Assembly (NCBI GenBank): GCA_016706595.1
Contig: JADJJH010000003.1
Location: forward strand, 372,001 to 436,000
From: Bacteroidota bacterium
GTDB lineage: Bacteria > Bacteroidota > Bacteroidia > Chitinophagales > Chitinophagaceae
DNA length: 64,000 nucleotides
Direction of reading: 5' to 3'
Part shown: positions 1-7,689 of the stretch, in pieces
Numbering within the stretch: position 1 is the first letter of the stretch
How the letters are laid out: every line of letters begins with the position of its first letter
Translations under genes and position numbers: made by a program
Notes under the pieces: generated by a model
Seen by the model: the letters and a program-made list of their open reading frames with translations, nothing else
Told to the model about the DNA's origin: nothing
Database searches by the model: none

Positions 1-1
1 T

Positions 2-760
2 GCGGTGAAACGAACCTCAGATATGATTCCGGATTGCCATCCTCTTCCGATTGAATTTACTTCGGTATCTTTTAACATCGTTGATTTAGAAATTCAGATT
101 CATATGGAAGTGCATACGATTTACAAAACCGGTGTTGAAGTAGAAGCTATGCATGGCGTTTCGGTTGTAGCACTTACCTGTTACGATATGTTGAAACCGA
201 TTGATAAGGGCATCGAAATTCAGCATATTAAATTATTGGAAAAGCATGGAGGGAAATCAGATTTTAATGATAAGCTAAACCATACATTACAAGCGGCGGT
301 ATTGGTTTGCTCCGATTCTATTTCGAGTGGGAAGAAAGAAGATCGTGCAGGTAAAAAAATTATTGAGGTGCTCGAAAAGTATCAAGTGCATATTCATGAT
401 TACAGCATTGTCGCCGATGAAATAGAGGATATTCAAACGAAGGTGAAACAACTCGTTGCAGCAAACAATCACCTAATTATTATTACGGGTGGTACTGGAT
501 TATCGAAACGTGATATTACGCCAGAAGCGGTTCGGCCATTATTAGATAGAGAAATACCGGGTATCGAAGAAGCTATACGAAATTATGGTCAGCAACGCAC
601 GCCTTATGCTATGCTTTCGCGAAGTGTAGCCGGCATGATAGGAAATACATTGGTACTTGCTTTGCCGGGTTCAACCAATGGTGCGCAACAATCTATGGAG
701 GCAGTTTTTCCTGCTTTGTTGCATATTTTTAAAGTGGCTGTTGGTGCGCAACACGACTAG
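2..760 (+). CDS. moaCB: Bifunctional molybdenum cofactor biosynthesis protein MoaC/MoaB (5' partial)
   Basis: The frame is open at the left edge, so the N-terminal part of the MoaC domain is missing. What remains starts in the MoaC signature KRTSDMIPDCHPLP and runs through YDMLKPIDK and HGGKS, which form the cyclic pyranopterin monophosphate synthase active site. From about residue 97 of the visible part a MoaB/MogA domain follows, with the phosphate-binding ITGGTGLSKRDITPEA and the SR-VAGMIGNTLVLALPGS segment that adenylates molybdopterin. Fusion of the early MoaC step to the later MoaB step is a known arrangement in Bacteroidota. The product is cytoplasmic. Other moa/moe genes would be expected to the left of the window. 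The domain identities are very secure; only the start is unseen. Confidence 0.95.
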   Translation, partial: AVKRTSDMIPDCHPLPIEFTSVSFNIVDLEIQIHMEVHTIYKTGVEVEAMHGVSVVALTCYDMLKPIDKGIEIQHIKLLEKHGGKSDFNDKLNHTLQAAVLVCSDSISSGKKEDRAGKKIIEVLEKYQVHIHDYSIVADEIEDIQTKVKQLVAANNHLIIITGGTGLSKRDITPEAVRPLLDREIPGIEEAIRNYGQQRTPYAMLSRSVAGMIGNTLVLALPGSTNGAQQSMEAVFPALLHIFKVAVGAQHD

Positions 761-791
761 CAAATAGCTTCTTAGAATTAAGCTATTGTTT

Positions 792-899
792 TGGGTGGCA
801 GACACGCTTTCGCCTCATACGCCGCCACGTTATTGAGTAATGTTTTTGAAAACAAATTGAATGCTCAACGTGTCGGGGTACCGGCTCAATCGTTGCCAC
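792..899 (+). repeat. Intergenic dispersed repeat, copy 1 of 3
   Basis: This 108-base element begins TGGGTGGCAGACACGCTT and ends GGTACCGGCTCAATCGTTGCCAC. Its first 18 bases are identical to the element at 30919-31033, and 22 of its last 25 bases match that copy. A diverged inverted copy lies at 41078-41190. The ends are partly inverted (GTGGCA against TGCCAC) and the middle is variable. It encodes no protein. It lies between moaCB and the pruA terminator. Confidence 0.75.
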
Positions 900-949
900 A
901 AATACTGCTTGTGAGTAATATCGTTTTATGAGTCGTGAAAATGATTTTC

Positions 950-985
950 AAAAAAAAACGCCTGTCATATTATAATGAGCAGGCG
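950..985 (-). terminator. Intrinsic terminator of pruA
   Basis: A hairpin with arms CGCCTGTCAT and ATGAGCAGGCG (one bulged base) occupies 959-985. Read on the minus strand it is followed by a run of about nine T. It sits about 20 bases beyond the pruA stop codon. Confidence 0.8.
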
Positions 986-1006
986 ATTTTATCTATAAAT
1001 TTAAAT

Positions 1007-2638
1007 TTATTTTTCTCCTAAAAACGAATACCTATAATCTGTTACCGGATTAAATGTTTCCTTAATTGTTCTTGCACTTAACCAACGATACAAATTCAAC
1101 ATCGAACCGGCCTTATCATTTGTGCCACTCGCTCGTGCACCACCAAATGGTTGCTGACCAACAACCGCGCCGGTTGGTTTGTCATTGATATAAAAATTGC
1201 CTGAACTATGTGTTAAAGTCTTCATGGCTTTTTCTAATGCATAGCGATCTTGTGTAAAAATGGCGCCGGTTAATGCATACTCTGAAGTTTCATCTACCAA
1301 TTTGCAAACTTTTTCAAACTCATCAGCTTTGTAAGTATAAATCGTTAATACCGGTCCAAAAATTTCTTCACACATGGTTTTGTATTTAGGGTCGGTAGTT
1401 TCAATCACAGTAGGTTCAATAAACCAACCTTTGCTACTATCGCATTTACCACCCACTAAAATTTTACAACTTTTATCTTTCTTAGCGGCATCAATATATT
1501 TCTTAATCGTAGTAAATGATTTTTCATCGATCACTGCATTAATGAAATTTGTAAAATCTTCGGTAGTGCCCATTTTCATGGTTTTAATTTCGGCTACCAA
1601 TTTCTTTTTTATTTCTGCCGATAAATTGTCAGGTAAATAAGCTCGCGAAGCCGCACTACATTTTTGACCTTGATATTCAAAAGCACCGCGTGCTAAACCT
1701 GCAACCACGGCATCTGCTTGCGCACTTGGATGAACAAGTACGAAATCTTTGCCACCGGTTTCGCCTACAATACGTGGATAGGTTTTATATTTTGCAATGT
1801 TCTCGCCAATACTCTTCCACATACCTTGAAAAACTCCAGTACTACCTGTAAAATGAACGCCGGCAAAATCTTTATGATTAAAACAAATTTCACCCACAAC
1901 AGGACCACTCACATAAATTAAATTAATCACACCATCCGGTAAGCCGGCTTCTTTCAAAATTTTCATAAATAAATTAGCCGAATAGATTTGGGTATTTGCC
2001 GCTTTCCAAACCACTACATTTCCGCACATGGCAGCCGAAGTAGGTAAGTTTCCGCCGATGGCTGTAAAATTAAATGGTGTTACTGCAAGCACAAATCCTT
2101 CAAGCGATCGATACTCAACACGATTATGCATGCCTGCGCCGGAAATAGGCTGCTGACTATAAATTTCGTTTAAGAAATGTACATTGAAACGCAAGAAATC
2201 GATAAGCTCGCAAGTACTATCAATTTCTGCTTGATAAGCATTTTTGCTCTGTCCGAGCATAGTAGCAGCCAACATATCAAAACGATATTTGGTTGCCAAT
2301 AAATCGGCAGCCTTTAAAAATATCGAAGCACGTTGCATCCATGGCATATGTGCCCATTGGTCATGGGCCTTTAAAGCAGCATCAATAGCAGCTTTTACAT
2401 GTGAGGCATCGCCTTGGTGGAAGTGACCTAATAGATGTTTAGTCTCGTGGGGCGGACGGATTTCACTTTTTTTGCCGGTACGAATTTCTTCACTACCGAT
2501 ATACATGGGGATATCGAGTTTTGCTTTTTTGGCAGCACTCAAGGCTTGTTTTAATTTTAATTTTTCGGGCGATTTAGGCGCAAAGGCTAAAACTGGCTCG
2601 TTTATAGGTTGAGGAAGATTGAAAATTCCGTTGCTCAT
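1007..2638 (-). CDS. pruA: L-glutamate gamma-semialdehyde dehydrogenase (1-pyrroline-5-carboxylate dehydrogenase)
   Basis: This is an aldehyde dehydrogenase of 543 residues that oxidises glutamate semialdehyde to glutamate with NAD, the second step of proline catabolism. The catalytic glutamate is seen in VGETGGKDF (about residue 293) and the nucleophilic cysteine in YQGQKCSAASR (about residue 327). The NAD-binding FTGSTGVF is also present. Length and the start MSNGIFNLPQPINEP fit the stand-alone PruA family of Bacteroidota. The longer frame beginning ten codons upstream is not preferred because the promoter -7 box TACCTTTG lies at 2657-2664, leaving a short leader before 2638. No proline dehydrogenase gene is adjacent. 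Confidence 0.95.
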   Translation of the reverse strand: MSNGIFNLPQPINEPVLAFAPKSPEKLKLKQALSAAKKAKLDIPMYIGSEEIRTGKKSEIRPPHETKHLLGHFHQGDASHVKAAIDAALKAHDQWAHMPWMQRASIFLKAADLLATKYRFDMLAATMLGQSKNAYQAEIDSTCELIDFLRFNVHFLNEIYSQQPISGAGMHNRVEYRSLEGFVLAVTPFNFTAIGGNLPTSAAMCGNVVVWKAANTQIYSANLFMKILKEAGLPDGVINLIYVSGPVVGEICFNHKDFAGVHFTGSTGVFQGMWKSIGENIAKYKTYPRIVGETGGKDFVLVHPSAQADAVVAGLARGAFEYQGQKCSAASRAYLPDNLSAEIKKKLVAEIKTMKMGTTEDFTNFINAVIDEKSFTTIKKYIDAAKKDKSCKILVGGKCDSSKGWFIEPTVIETTDPKYKTMCEEIFGPVLTIYTYKADEFEKVCKLVDETSEYALTGAIFTQDRYALEKAMKTLTHSSGNFYINDKPTGAVVGQQPFGGARASGTNDKAGSMLNLYRWLSARTIKETFNPVTDYRYSFLGEK

Positions 2639-2656
2639 ACTGTTTTTTTTAGAGCG

Positions 2657-2687
2657 CAAAGGTAGCAAAGAAAATATTTTATGGAAA
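2657..2687 (-). promoter_or_regulatory. Bacteroidota-type promoter of pruA
   Basis: On the minus strand TTTC (2687-2684), a 19-base spacer and TACCTTTG (2664-2657) match the -33 TTTG and -7 TAnnTTTG boxes of Bacteroidota. Transcription would begin about ten bases before the ATG at 2638. Confidence 0.55.
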
Positions 2688-2717
2688 TGTAATTCCCTAC
2701 ACTCATTTATACTGAAA

Positions 2718-3206
2718 TTAATGCATAGGAAACAGATTCACCTCAAGTGGGTCGGCACAAATAACTAGTAATTCATGAATCGTTTGATGTAAACTGGGAT
2801 GAACAAAATTGGGTGCAATTTCATGCAAGGGAACTAGTACAAATTTCCTTTCAGCGATATGAGGGTGGGGGATTTTTAAATTGGCAAGCTTATATACTTC
2901 ATCATTAAAGAAAAGAATATCAATGTCTATGAGTCGCGATGCCCACTTATCATGCCGAATTCTGCCCATGTTATGTTCGATGGCTAAACATTTTTCGAGA
3001 ACTTCCATGGCCGATAAATTGGTATGCACATACAGAACTTGGTTTAAATAAGCGGGTTCATCCATTTTGCCCCAGGCAGAAGTTTCGTAGAACGCAGATT
3101 GGGTGATTATTGGGCCTATCAATTTGGCAATCATCAAGCTACTTTTCGTCAGATTTTCTTGTCGATTTCCGAGATTGCCACCTGTAATGAGATAAACGCC
3201 ATTCAT
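2718..3206 (-). CDS. folK: 2-amino-4-hydroxy-6-hydroxymethyldihydropteridine diphosphokinase
   Basis: HPPK transfers pyrophosphate from ATP to 6-hydroxymethyl-7,8-dihydropterin in folate synthesis. The 162-residue length is normal. Family motifs are visible in order: GGNLGNR at the N-terminus, the YETSAWG loop, the signature NMGRIRHDKWASRLIDIDILF holding the two magnesium-binding aspartates, then IPHPHIAERKFVLVPL. The product is cytoplasmic and stands alone here. Its start lies 62 bases from that of the divergent sppA, so the two share a promoter region. Confidence 0.95.
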   Translation of the reverse strand: MNGVYLITGGNLGNRQENLTKSSLMIAKLIGPIITQSAFYETSAWGKMDEPAYLNQVLYVHTNLSAMEVLEKCLAIEHNMGRIRHDKWASRLIDIDILFFNDEVYKLANLKIPHPHIAERKFVLVPLHEIAPNFVHPSLHQTIHELLVICADPLEVNLFPMH

Positions 3207-3217
3207 ACTAAAAATAG

Positions 3218-3247
3218 TTTGTTCGTTGCTGAGTGTAAATACTTTCG
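3218..3247 (+). promoter_or_regulatory. Bacteroidota-type promoter of sppA
   Basis: TTTG at 3218-3221, an 18-base spacer and TACTTTCG at 3240-3247 (seven of eight matches to TAnnTTTG) precede the sppA ATG by about 20 bases. This supports the start at 3269 rather than the upstream TTG in the same frame. Confidence 0.55.
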
Positions 3248-3268
3248 TTGCAAATATTAGCTAAAATA

Positions 3269-5020
3269 ATGAGACAGTTTTTTAAAATTCTATTCGCTTG
3301 CCTTTGTGCCTTGATTCTATTTATTTTTATTGCCTTTGTTTCGCTAACCGGTATAGTAGCGGGATTGTCGTCGGGAGATGATAAAGTAAGTGTAGAAGAA
3401 AAAACAATATTGACTATCGACTTAAACGAAGAATTTCAAGAACAAGGGAAAGATAATATCTTAGGGGCTATTTCGGGCGATGAAACCCAAATTACCGGAT
3501 TAAATGAAATTATTCGTTCGATTCAAGAATCCGCTAAAGACGATCATATTGAGGGGATCTATATTAAAACCGGCATGTGTAATAATGGTTGGGCAACCTT
3601 GAAGGAAATTAAGGATGCATTGATTGAATTTAAAAAGAGTAAGAAGTTTGTGGTTTCATATGGTGAAGTTAGCGATCAAAAATCGTACTACTTAGCTTCA
3701 GTCGGTGATCAAGTGTATTTGAATCCATCTGGAATGATAGAATTTAAAGGGTTATCAATTACCGGTACTTTTTACAAAGGGGCATTAGATAAATTAGATG
3801 TAACTTCTGAAGCATTCCATTGCGGGAAATTTAAAGGAGCTTACGAACCTTTCAAGCTTGAAAAATTTAGTGACCCCAATCGTTATCAATTATCGGTTTT
3901 ATTACAAGATATGTATGGTGAATTTCTCAGCACGGTATCGGCAAAAACATCTTTAGATACGGCTACCTTAGCGAAGATGGCAAACAATGGTAGCATTCGA
4001 TTTCCACAAGATGCATTACAATATAAATTCATCGATGGGTTAGTTTATGGAGATTCTGTAGAAAGTATTCTAAAGAAGAAATTGGGTTTATCGGCAAAAG
4101 ATAAAATTAAGTTTATTGGTAGCAGTGAGTATGCAAGTACGTTCAGCGAATCGTTTAATGAAAAAAATAAAATTGCCGTATTGTATGCTGCAGGCGAAAT
4201 ACATGATGGTGAAGGGCGAGATGGTATTTATTCAAAAACATTTATAAAAAATATACGAAAGATTGCGGCTGATGATAATATCAAGGCTGTTGTTTTACGC
4301 GTGAATTCTCCGGGAGGAAGTGCTTTAGCTAGTGAAATTATTTATCATGAAATGATGCAGTTGAAGAAAAAGAAACCTGTGGTTATTAGTATGGGAAATT
4401 ATGCTGCCAGTGGAGGATATTATATATCGTGTGCAGGTGATAGCATTTTTGCCGATAATAATACACTTACCGGATCAATTGGCGTTGTTGGTGTGATGTT
4501 TAATATCGAAAACATGATGAAGAATAAATTAGGCGTAACCTTTGATCATGTAAAAACAGGCGAGTATGCCGATTTTCCAAACATGTCGCGCAAGATGACT
4601 GATATTGAAAGAGCTTGGATTCAATCGTATTTGGATAGTATTTATACACTTTTCAAAACGAGGGTTGCCGTTGCACGAAATTTAAGTATGGAGCAAGTTG
4701 AAGAATTAGCACAAGGACATGTGTATAGCGGTAAATTAGCTAAAGAATTAAAATTAATTGATGCCTTTGGAAATAAAGACCGGGCCATTTTAGCCGCTGC
4801 TAGTATGGCAAAAATAAAGGACTATCGTTTAGTTGAATATCCAAAACCAATGAATCAAATTGATGAGATTATGGCTACCCTTAGTGGAGGAAAAGGCGAG
4901 GAAGCCATCACCAAAAAGATTCTTGGTGAGGATTATAAAATTTATAAAGAGATACAAAAAGTAAGAGCGCAGCAAAATCAAATTCAAGCGATATTACCTT
5001 ATCAAATCGAGATTCGGTAA
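3269..5020 (+). CDS. sppA: Signal peptide peptidase SppA, 67K type
   Basis: This is an inner-membrane serine protease of 583 residues that degrades cleaved signal peptides. One N-terminal membrane helix (about residues 4-33) is followed by two tandem S49 domains. The general-base lysine lies in the first domain (GKFKGAYEPF, about K189). The nucleophilic serine lies in the second domain (GNYAASGGYYIS, about S381). This split active site is the hallmark of the long SppA form. VNSPGGSALASE is the usual oxyanion-region motif. The start was set at the ATG, because the TTG frame upstream overlaps the promoter. It is divergent from folK. Confidence 0.93.
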   Translation: MRQFFKILFACLCALILFIFIAFVSLTGIVAGLSSGDDKVSVEEKTILTIDLNEEFQEQGKDNILGAISGDETQITGLNEIIRSIQESAKDDHIEGIYIKTGMCNNGWATLKEIKDALIEFKKSKKFVVSYGEVSDQKSYYLASVGDQVYLNPSGMIEFKGLSITGTFYKGALDKLDVTSEAFHCGKFKGAYEPFKLEKFSDPNRYQLSVLLQDMYGEFLSTVSAKTSLDTATLAKMANNGSIRFPQDALQYKFIDGLVYGDSVESILKKKLGLSAKDKIKFIGSSEYASTFSESFNEKNKIAVLYAAGEIHDGEGRDGIYSKTFIKNIRKIAADDNIKAVVLRVNSPGGSALASEIIYHEMMQLKKKKPVVISMGNYAASGGYYISCAGDSIFADNNTLTGSIGVVGVMFNIENMMKNKLGVTFDHVKTGEYADFPNMSRKMTDIERAWIQSYLDSIYTLFKTRVAVARNLSMEQVEELAQGHVYSGKLAKELKLIDAFGNKDRAILAAASMAKIKDYRLVEYPKPMNQIDEIMATLSGGKGEEAITKKILGEDYKIYKEIQKVRAQQNQIQAILPYQIEIR

Positions 5021-5060
5021 ATGCGGCATCTCTAAAAACTCATCTACTTCATTGCTTCAA

Positions 5061-5078
5061 TCCCGAAAGCTTTCGGGA
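5061..5078. repeat. 18-base perfect palindrome
   Basis: TCCCGAAAGCTTTCGGGA is exactly self-complementary. No T-run follows on the sppA side, so it is not a standard terminator. It resembles, but differs from, the palindrome at 5234-5251. Confidence 0.7.
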
Positions 5079-5233
5079 TAATCACCTCTTTACCAAAGTA
5101 AACTCATAGCTTAAAAAATTAAAGCGCCTCGTATATGAAATTTTTATAGACACCTTGGCTGAATCCTATTTAGTATACAATTTCATTAGAGTATCTTTAA
5201 AAAACTATCAAGCGAGGCATTCGGATTTTTCAA

Positions 5234-5251
5234 TTCCGATAGCTATCGGAA
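5234..5251. repeat. 18-base perfect palindrome
   Basis: TTCCGATAGCTATCGGAA is exactly self-complementary and lies 155 bases after the TCCCGAAAGCTTTCGGGA palindrome in the same gap. The shared plan (C/T-rich arm, central AGCT) suggests a common class of intergenic palindrome. Confidence 0.7.
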
Positions 5252-5363
5252 GCGTTTACTAATGTAAATAAAGTGTCACGCACGTGCGGGATTCTAATAA
5301 CGAAGCATCAGGGGTTTTAAAAGTTGCCATACATCAATTGTTGAGTTCGTGTATATTTGTCGC

Positions 5364-5663
5364 ATGAACAAAAATCATATTTTCTTTGGATTCATAGCCG
5401 GAAGTATTGTGCCTTTGCTAGGTATATTCTTATTGTATACATTCAAATACATGCCGCAAAATGTTTCATTAACTGATTTTCTGTATTTGCTAAAGAATAA
5501 TAAATCTAATATTTCAAAAGTAATTTCTTTAGGACTGATTGCTTGTATTCCCTTAATCACTTATTACAGAAACCGGAAATTATATCAAACCTTACAAGGG
5601 ATTTTTATAGCCATTGCGTTGTATGCTTTATTAGCTATTGCTTACCGATTCCGTTTTTTATAG
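5364..5663 (+). CDS. Small hypothetical membrane protein upstream of lpxB
   Basis: The product has 99 residues with three predicted membrane helices (about residues 5-25, 48-65 and 76-93) and a basic loop containing YYRNRKLYQ. I do not recognise a named family. The stop codon TAG directly abuts the lpxB ATG, so the two genes are translationally linked and very likely co-transcribed. A membrane role near the lipid A pathway is possible but is inferred only from this position. The ATG at 5364 is preferred over the GTG at 5349, which lies inside the likely -7 region. Confidence 0.75.
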   Translation: MNKNHIFFGFIAGSIVPLLGIFLLYTFKYMPQNVSLTDFLYLLKNNKSNISKVISLGLIACIPLITYYRNRKLYQTLQGIFIAIALYALLAIAYRFRFL

Positions 5664-6779
5664 ATGAAATATTTTATCATTTCAGGCGAAGCAAGCGGCG
5701 ACTTACATGGAAGTAATGTGGTGAAAGAATTGCAGTTACTTGATAACAAATCAGATATTGTAGGGTGGGGTGGTGATAAAATGCAAAGTGCTGGCGTGCA
5801 AATAAAAAAGCATATCAATGAATTGGCTTTTATGGGATTTGCCGAAGTGGTAATGAACTTGCCAACGATCATTAAAAATTTCGATTTGTGTAAAAAACAA
5901 ATTGCAGCATTTCAACCGGATGTAGTTGTATTAGTAGATTATCCAGGTTTTAATTTGCGAATGGCTAAGTGGTGTAAACAACAAGGTTATAAAGTAGCCT
6001 ATTATATTTCACCAACCGTTTGGGCTTGGAAGGAAAATCGAATTGAAACCATTCGTAAGTATGTTGATCGTATGATTTGCATATTGCCGTTTGAGAAAGC
6101 GTTTTATGCAGCAAGAAATTTGGAGGTAGCTTATGTTGGCCATCCTACAGTTGATATTGTAGAAGCAGAAAAAAAGATTCCGTCAAGTATTCCTGATAAA
6201 AAAGTAATTGCCTTATTGCCCGGCAGTCGGAAACAAGAGATTCATAAAATGCTTCCTTTCATGTTGGAGGCAGTCAAGAATTTTCCGGATTATGTTGTGA
6301 TTATTGCACAAGCACCTAATTTATCTAAAGAAGTTTATGAACCTTTTTTAAAGCAATATCCTTTTCAATTGGTTCAACATAAAACTTACGATATTTTAAA
6401 AGTTGCCGATGCTGCATTGGTTACTTCAGGAACGGCAACACTAGAAGCGGCCTTGTTTCATGTGCCTCAAGTAGTTTGTTATATAGCCAACTCAGTGTCG
6501 TATGCCATTGCCAAACGCTTGGTTAAGGTTAAATACATTTCGTTAGTGAATTTAATTTTAGATAAGCCTAGTGTTGTTGAATTAATTCAAGATGACATGA
6601 CTGTGTTGAATGTTTCAAATGAATTGCAAAGATTAATTTTTGATGAAGATAGGAAGTTGGCGCTTGCAGCAGATTACAACAATCTTACTGACATGTTACA
6701 ACAAGGCAATGCGGCTAAGCAAACTGCAAATATAATTTATCAACTAGTTCTTGAAAATCAATCGATAGGTAATAACTAA
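5664..6779 (+). CDS. lpxB: Lipid-A-disaccharide synthase
   Basis: LpxB is a GT19 glycosyltransferase that condenses UDP-2,3-diacylglucosamine with lipid X to form the tetra-acyl disaccharide of lipid A at the inner membrane face. At 371 residues it has normal length. Family landmarks are GEASGDLHGSNV at the N-terminus, VDYPGFNLRMAKW, YYISPTVWAWKENR, YVGHPTVD, LLPGSRKQEI and SGTATLEAALFHVPQVVCY. It follows the small membrane gene with no gap. Its last 36 bases overlap a small gene on the opposite strand. Confidence 0.96.
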   Translation: MKYFIISGEASGDLHGSNVVKELQLLDNKSDIVGWGGDKMQSAGVQIKKHINELAFMGFAEVVMNLPTIIKNFDLCKKQIAAFQPDVVVLVDYPGFNLRMAKWCKQQGYKVAYYISPTVWAWKENRIETIRKYVDRMICILPFEKAFYAARNLEVAYVGHPTVDIVEAEKKIPSSIPDKKVIALLPGSRKQEIHKMLPFMLEAVKNFPDYVVIIAQAPNLSKEVYEPFLKQYPFQLVQHKTYDILKVADAALVTSGTATLEAALFHVPQVVCYIANSVSYAIAKRLVKVKYISLVNLILDKPSVVELIQDDMTVLNVSNELQRLIFDEDRKLALAADYNNLTDMLQQGNAAKQTANIIYQLVLENQSIGNN

Positions 6780-6905
6780 TAATGCAAAAAGAAACATGAG
6801 TATAGATATACGATTCATGCCATGCATTAATTTAATATTGGTATTTACCGGTGCATTTGGGTCTTTCTTCTTGAGATATAGATAACGCAGAATTTGATTC
6901 CACAT
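6744..6905 (-). CDS. Small single-pass membrane protein, DUF6728-like
   Basis: This 53-residue frame is easy to miss. It begins MWNQILRYLYLKKKDPN, continues with MHGMNRISILMFLFALLV and ends in RLIFKN. A basic KKDPN segment, an invariant-looking MHG-NRISI motif and one C-terminal hydrophobic helix recall the short DUF6728 proteins of Bacteroidota, as far as I remember that family. Its 3' end overlaps the 3' end of lpxB by 36 bases in convergent orientation. Function is unknown. The evidence is the clean frame and the family-like motif order; a similarity search was not possible. Confidence 0.75.
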   Translation of the reverse strand: MWNQILRYLYLKKKDPNAPVNTNIKLMHGMNRISILMFLFALLVITYRLIFKN

Positions 6906-7001
6906 AGAATTTATGTTTTTTCAAAATTAGTCTTTTTTATTTAGTGATTGATTCTATATTTGCTGCCCAATGAAAATGAATCATTGGATTTTGAAATTAA
7001 T

Positions 7002-7074
<73 letters not shown>

Positions 7075-7147
7075 CCCGTATAGCAGATGCGCCCCAAATT
7101 GATTCGTTAATTTGGGGCGTTTTTCGTCGGGCGCATCGCTATACGGG
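7075..7147 (+). repeat. Nested inverted repeat around the tRNA-Ala terminator
   Basis: An outer pair of arms, CCGTATAGCAGATGCG at 7075-7090 and CGCATCGCTATACGG starting near 7132, surrounds the terminator hairpin at 7090-7119. A third related segment, CATCTGCTATA at 7201-7211, is complementary to the left arm as well, so two alternative foldings are possible. Confidence 0.7.
7090..7124 (+). terminator. Intrinsic terminator of tRNA-Ala
   Basis: The arms CGCCCCAAATT and AATTTGGGGCG pair perfectly over eleven bases around the loop GATTCGTT. Five T follow. Confidence 0.9.
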
Positions 7148-7278
7148 GGTATAGCGATGGGGGATAAAGCGACTGAAGAATGAAGTCTGCTTTATACCGA
7201 CATCTGCTATACCACAGAATCATTTTCTACATAAAAATATTTCTATTTGGAATTGTATTTTGCATAAAGTACTGAAAC

Positions 7279-7596
7279 ATGCCTCTTCCCTTCTGCGTTT
7301 ATATTCTATTCAGCCAAAAAGATTTATACTTATACATTGGTTTTACAACAAATATTCAAAATCGTTTACTAAGCCATAATGCTGGGGGTACAAAAAGCAC
7401 ATCATCTAGAAGACCTTTGGAATTAATTTTTTGTGAGTTTTATCTATTTGAAAAAGATGCTAGAAATAGAGAGATGTATTTTAAAACTACCTCAGGAAAA
7501 AAGGCTATTAAATATATGTTGAATGGAACGTTAGAAAAAATGGGATATGCAGGAAAGAAAATAGATATGGGATATGAGTTAGATGAAACTGAGTAA
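7279..7596 (+). CDS. GIY-YIG nuclease-domain protein, small stand-alone (UPF0213-like)
   Basis: The protein has 105 residues. The GIY-YIG core appears as CVYILFSQ...YLYIGFTTNIQNRL, followed by EKDARNREMYFKTTSGKKAIK where the catalytic arginine and glutamate of the fold are expected. Small single-domain GIY-YIG proteins of this kind are common in Bacteroidota. Their cellular role is not established, with DNA repair or remnants of mobile elements both suggested. It lies 200 bases after tRNA-Ala, a usual insertion neighbourhood, but no integrase or attachment repeat is visible. Confidence 0.8.
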   Translation: MPLPFCVYILFSQKDLYLYIGFTTNIQNRLLSHNAGGTKSTSSRRPLELIFCEFYLFEKDARNREMYFKTTSGKKAIKYMLNGTLEKMGYAGKKIDMGYELDETE

Positions 7597-7689
7597 AGTA
7601 TGTCAGGCTTCATCACTGATTTTCTTTATAACTTATCAATTATTATAGCTAACTTCAATCCTGTTTTACTTTTTTTTAAATTAAAAATT

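Larger units (their letters stand above)
5021..5363. other. Gene-free stretch with two palindromes
   Basis: No reading frame in this 343-base stretch looks coding. It holds two perfect 18-base palindromes (see 5061 and 5234) and a weaker pair of complementary segments, GCCTCG at 5126-5131 and CGAGGC at 5213-5218. A TATATTTG box at 5352-5359 probably serves the next gene. Confidence 0.6.

Noticed and set aside
7279..7596. Integrated element beside tRNA-Ala suggested by the GIY-YIG gene
   Set aside because: No integrase, no second copy of the tRNA 3' end and no change in gene content typical of an island are visible.
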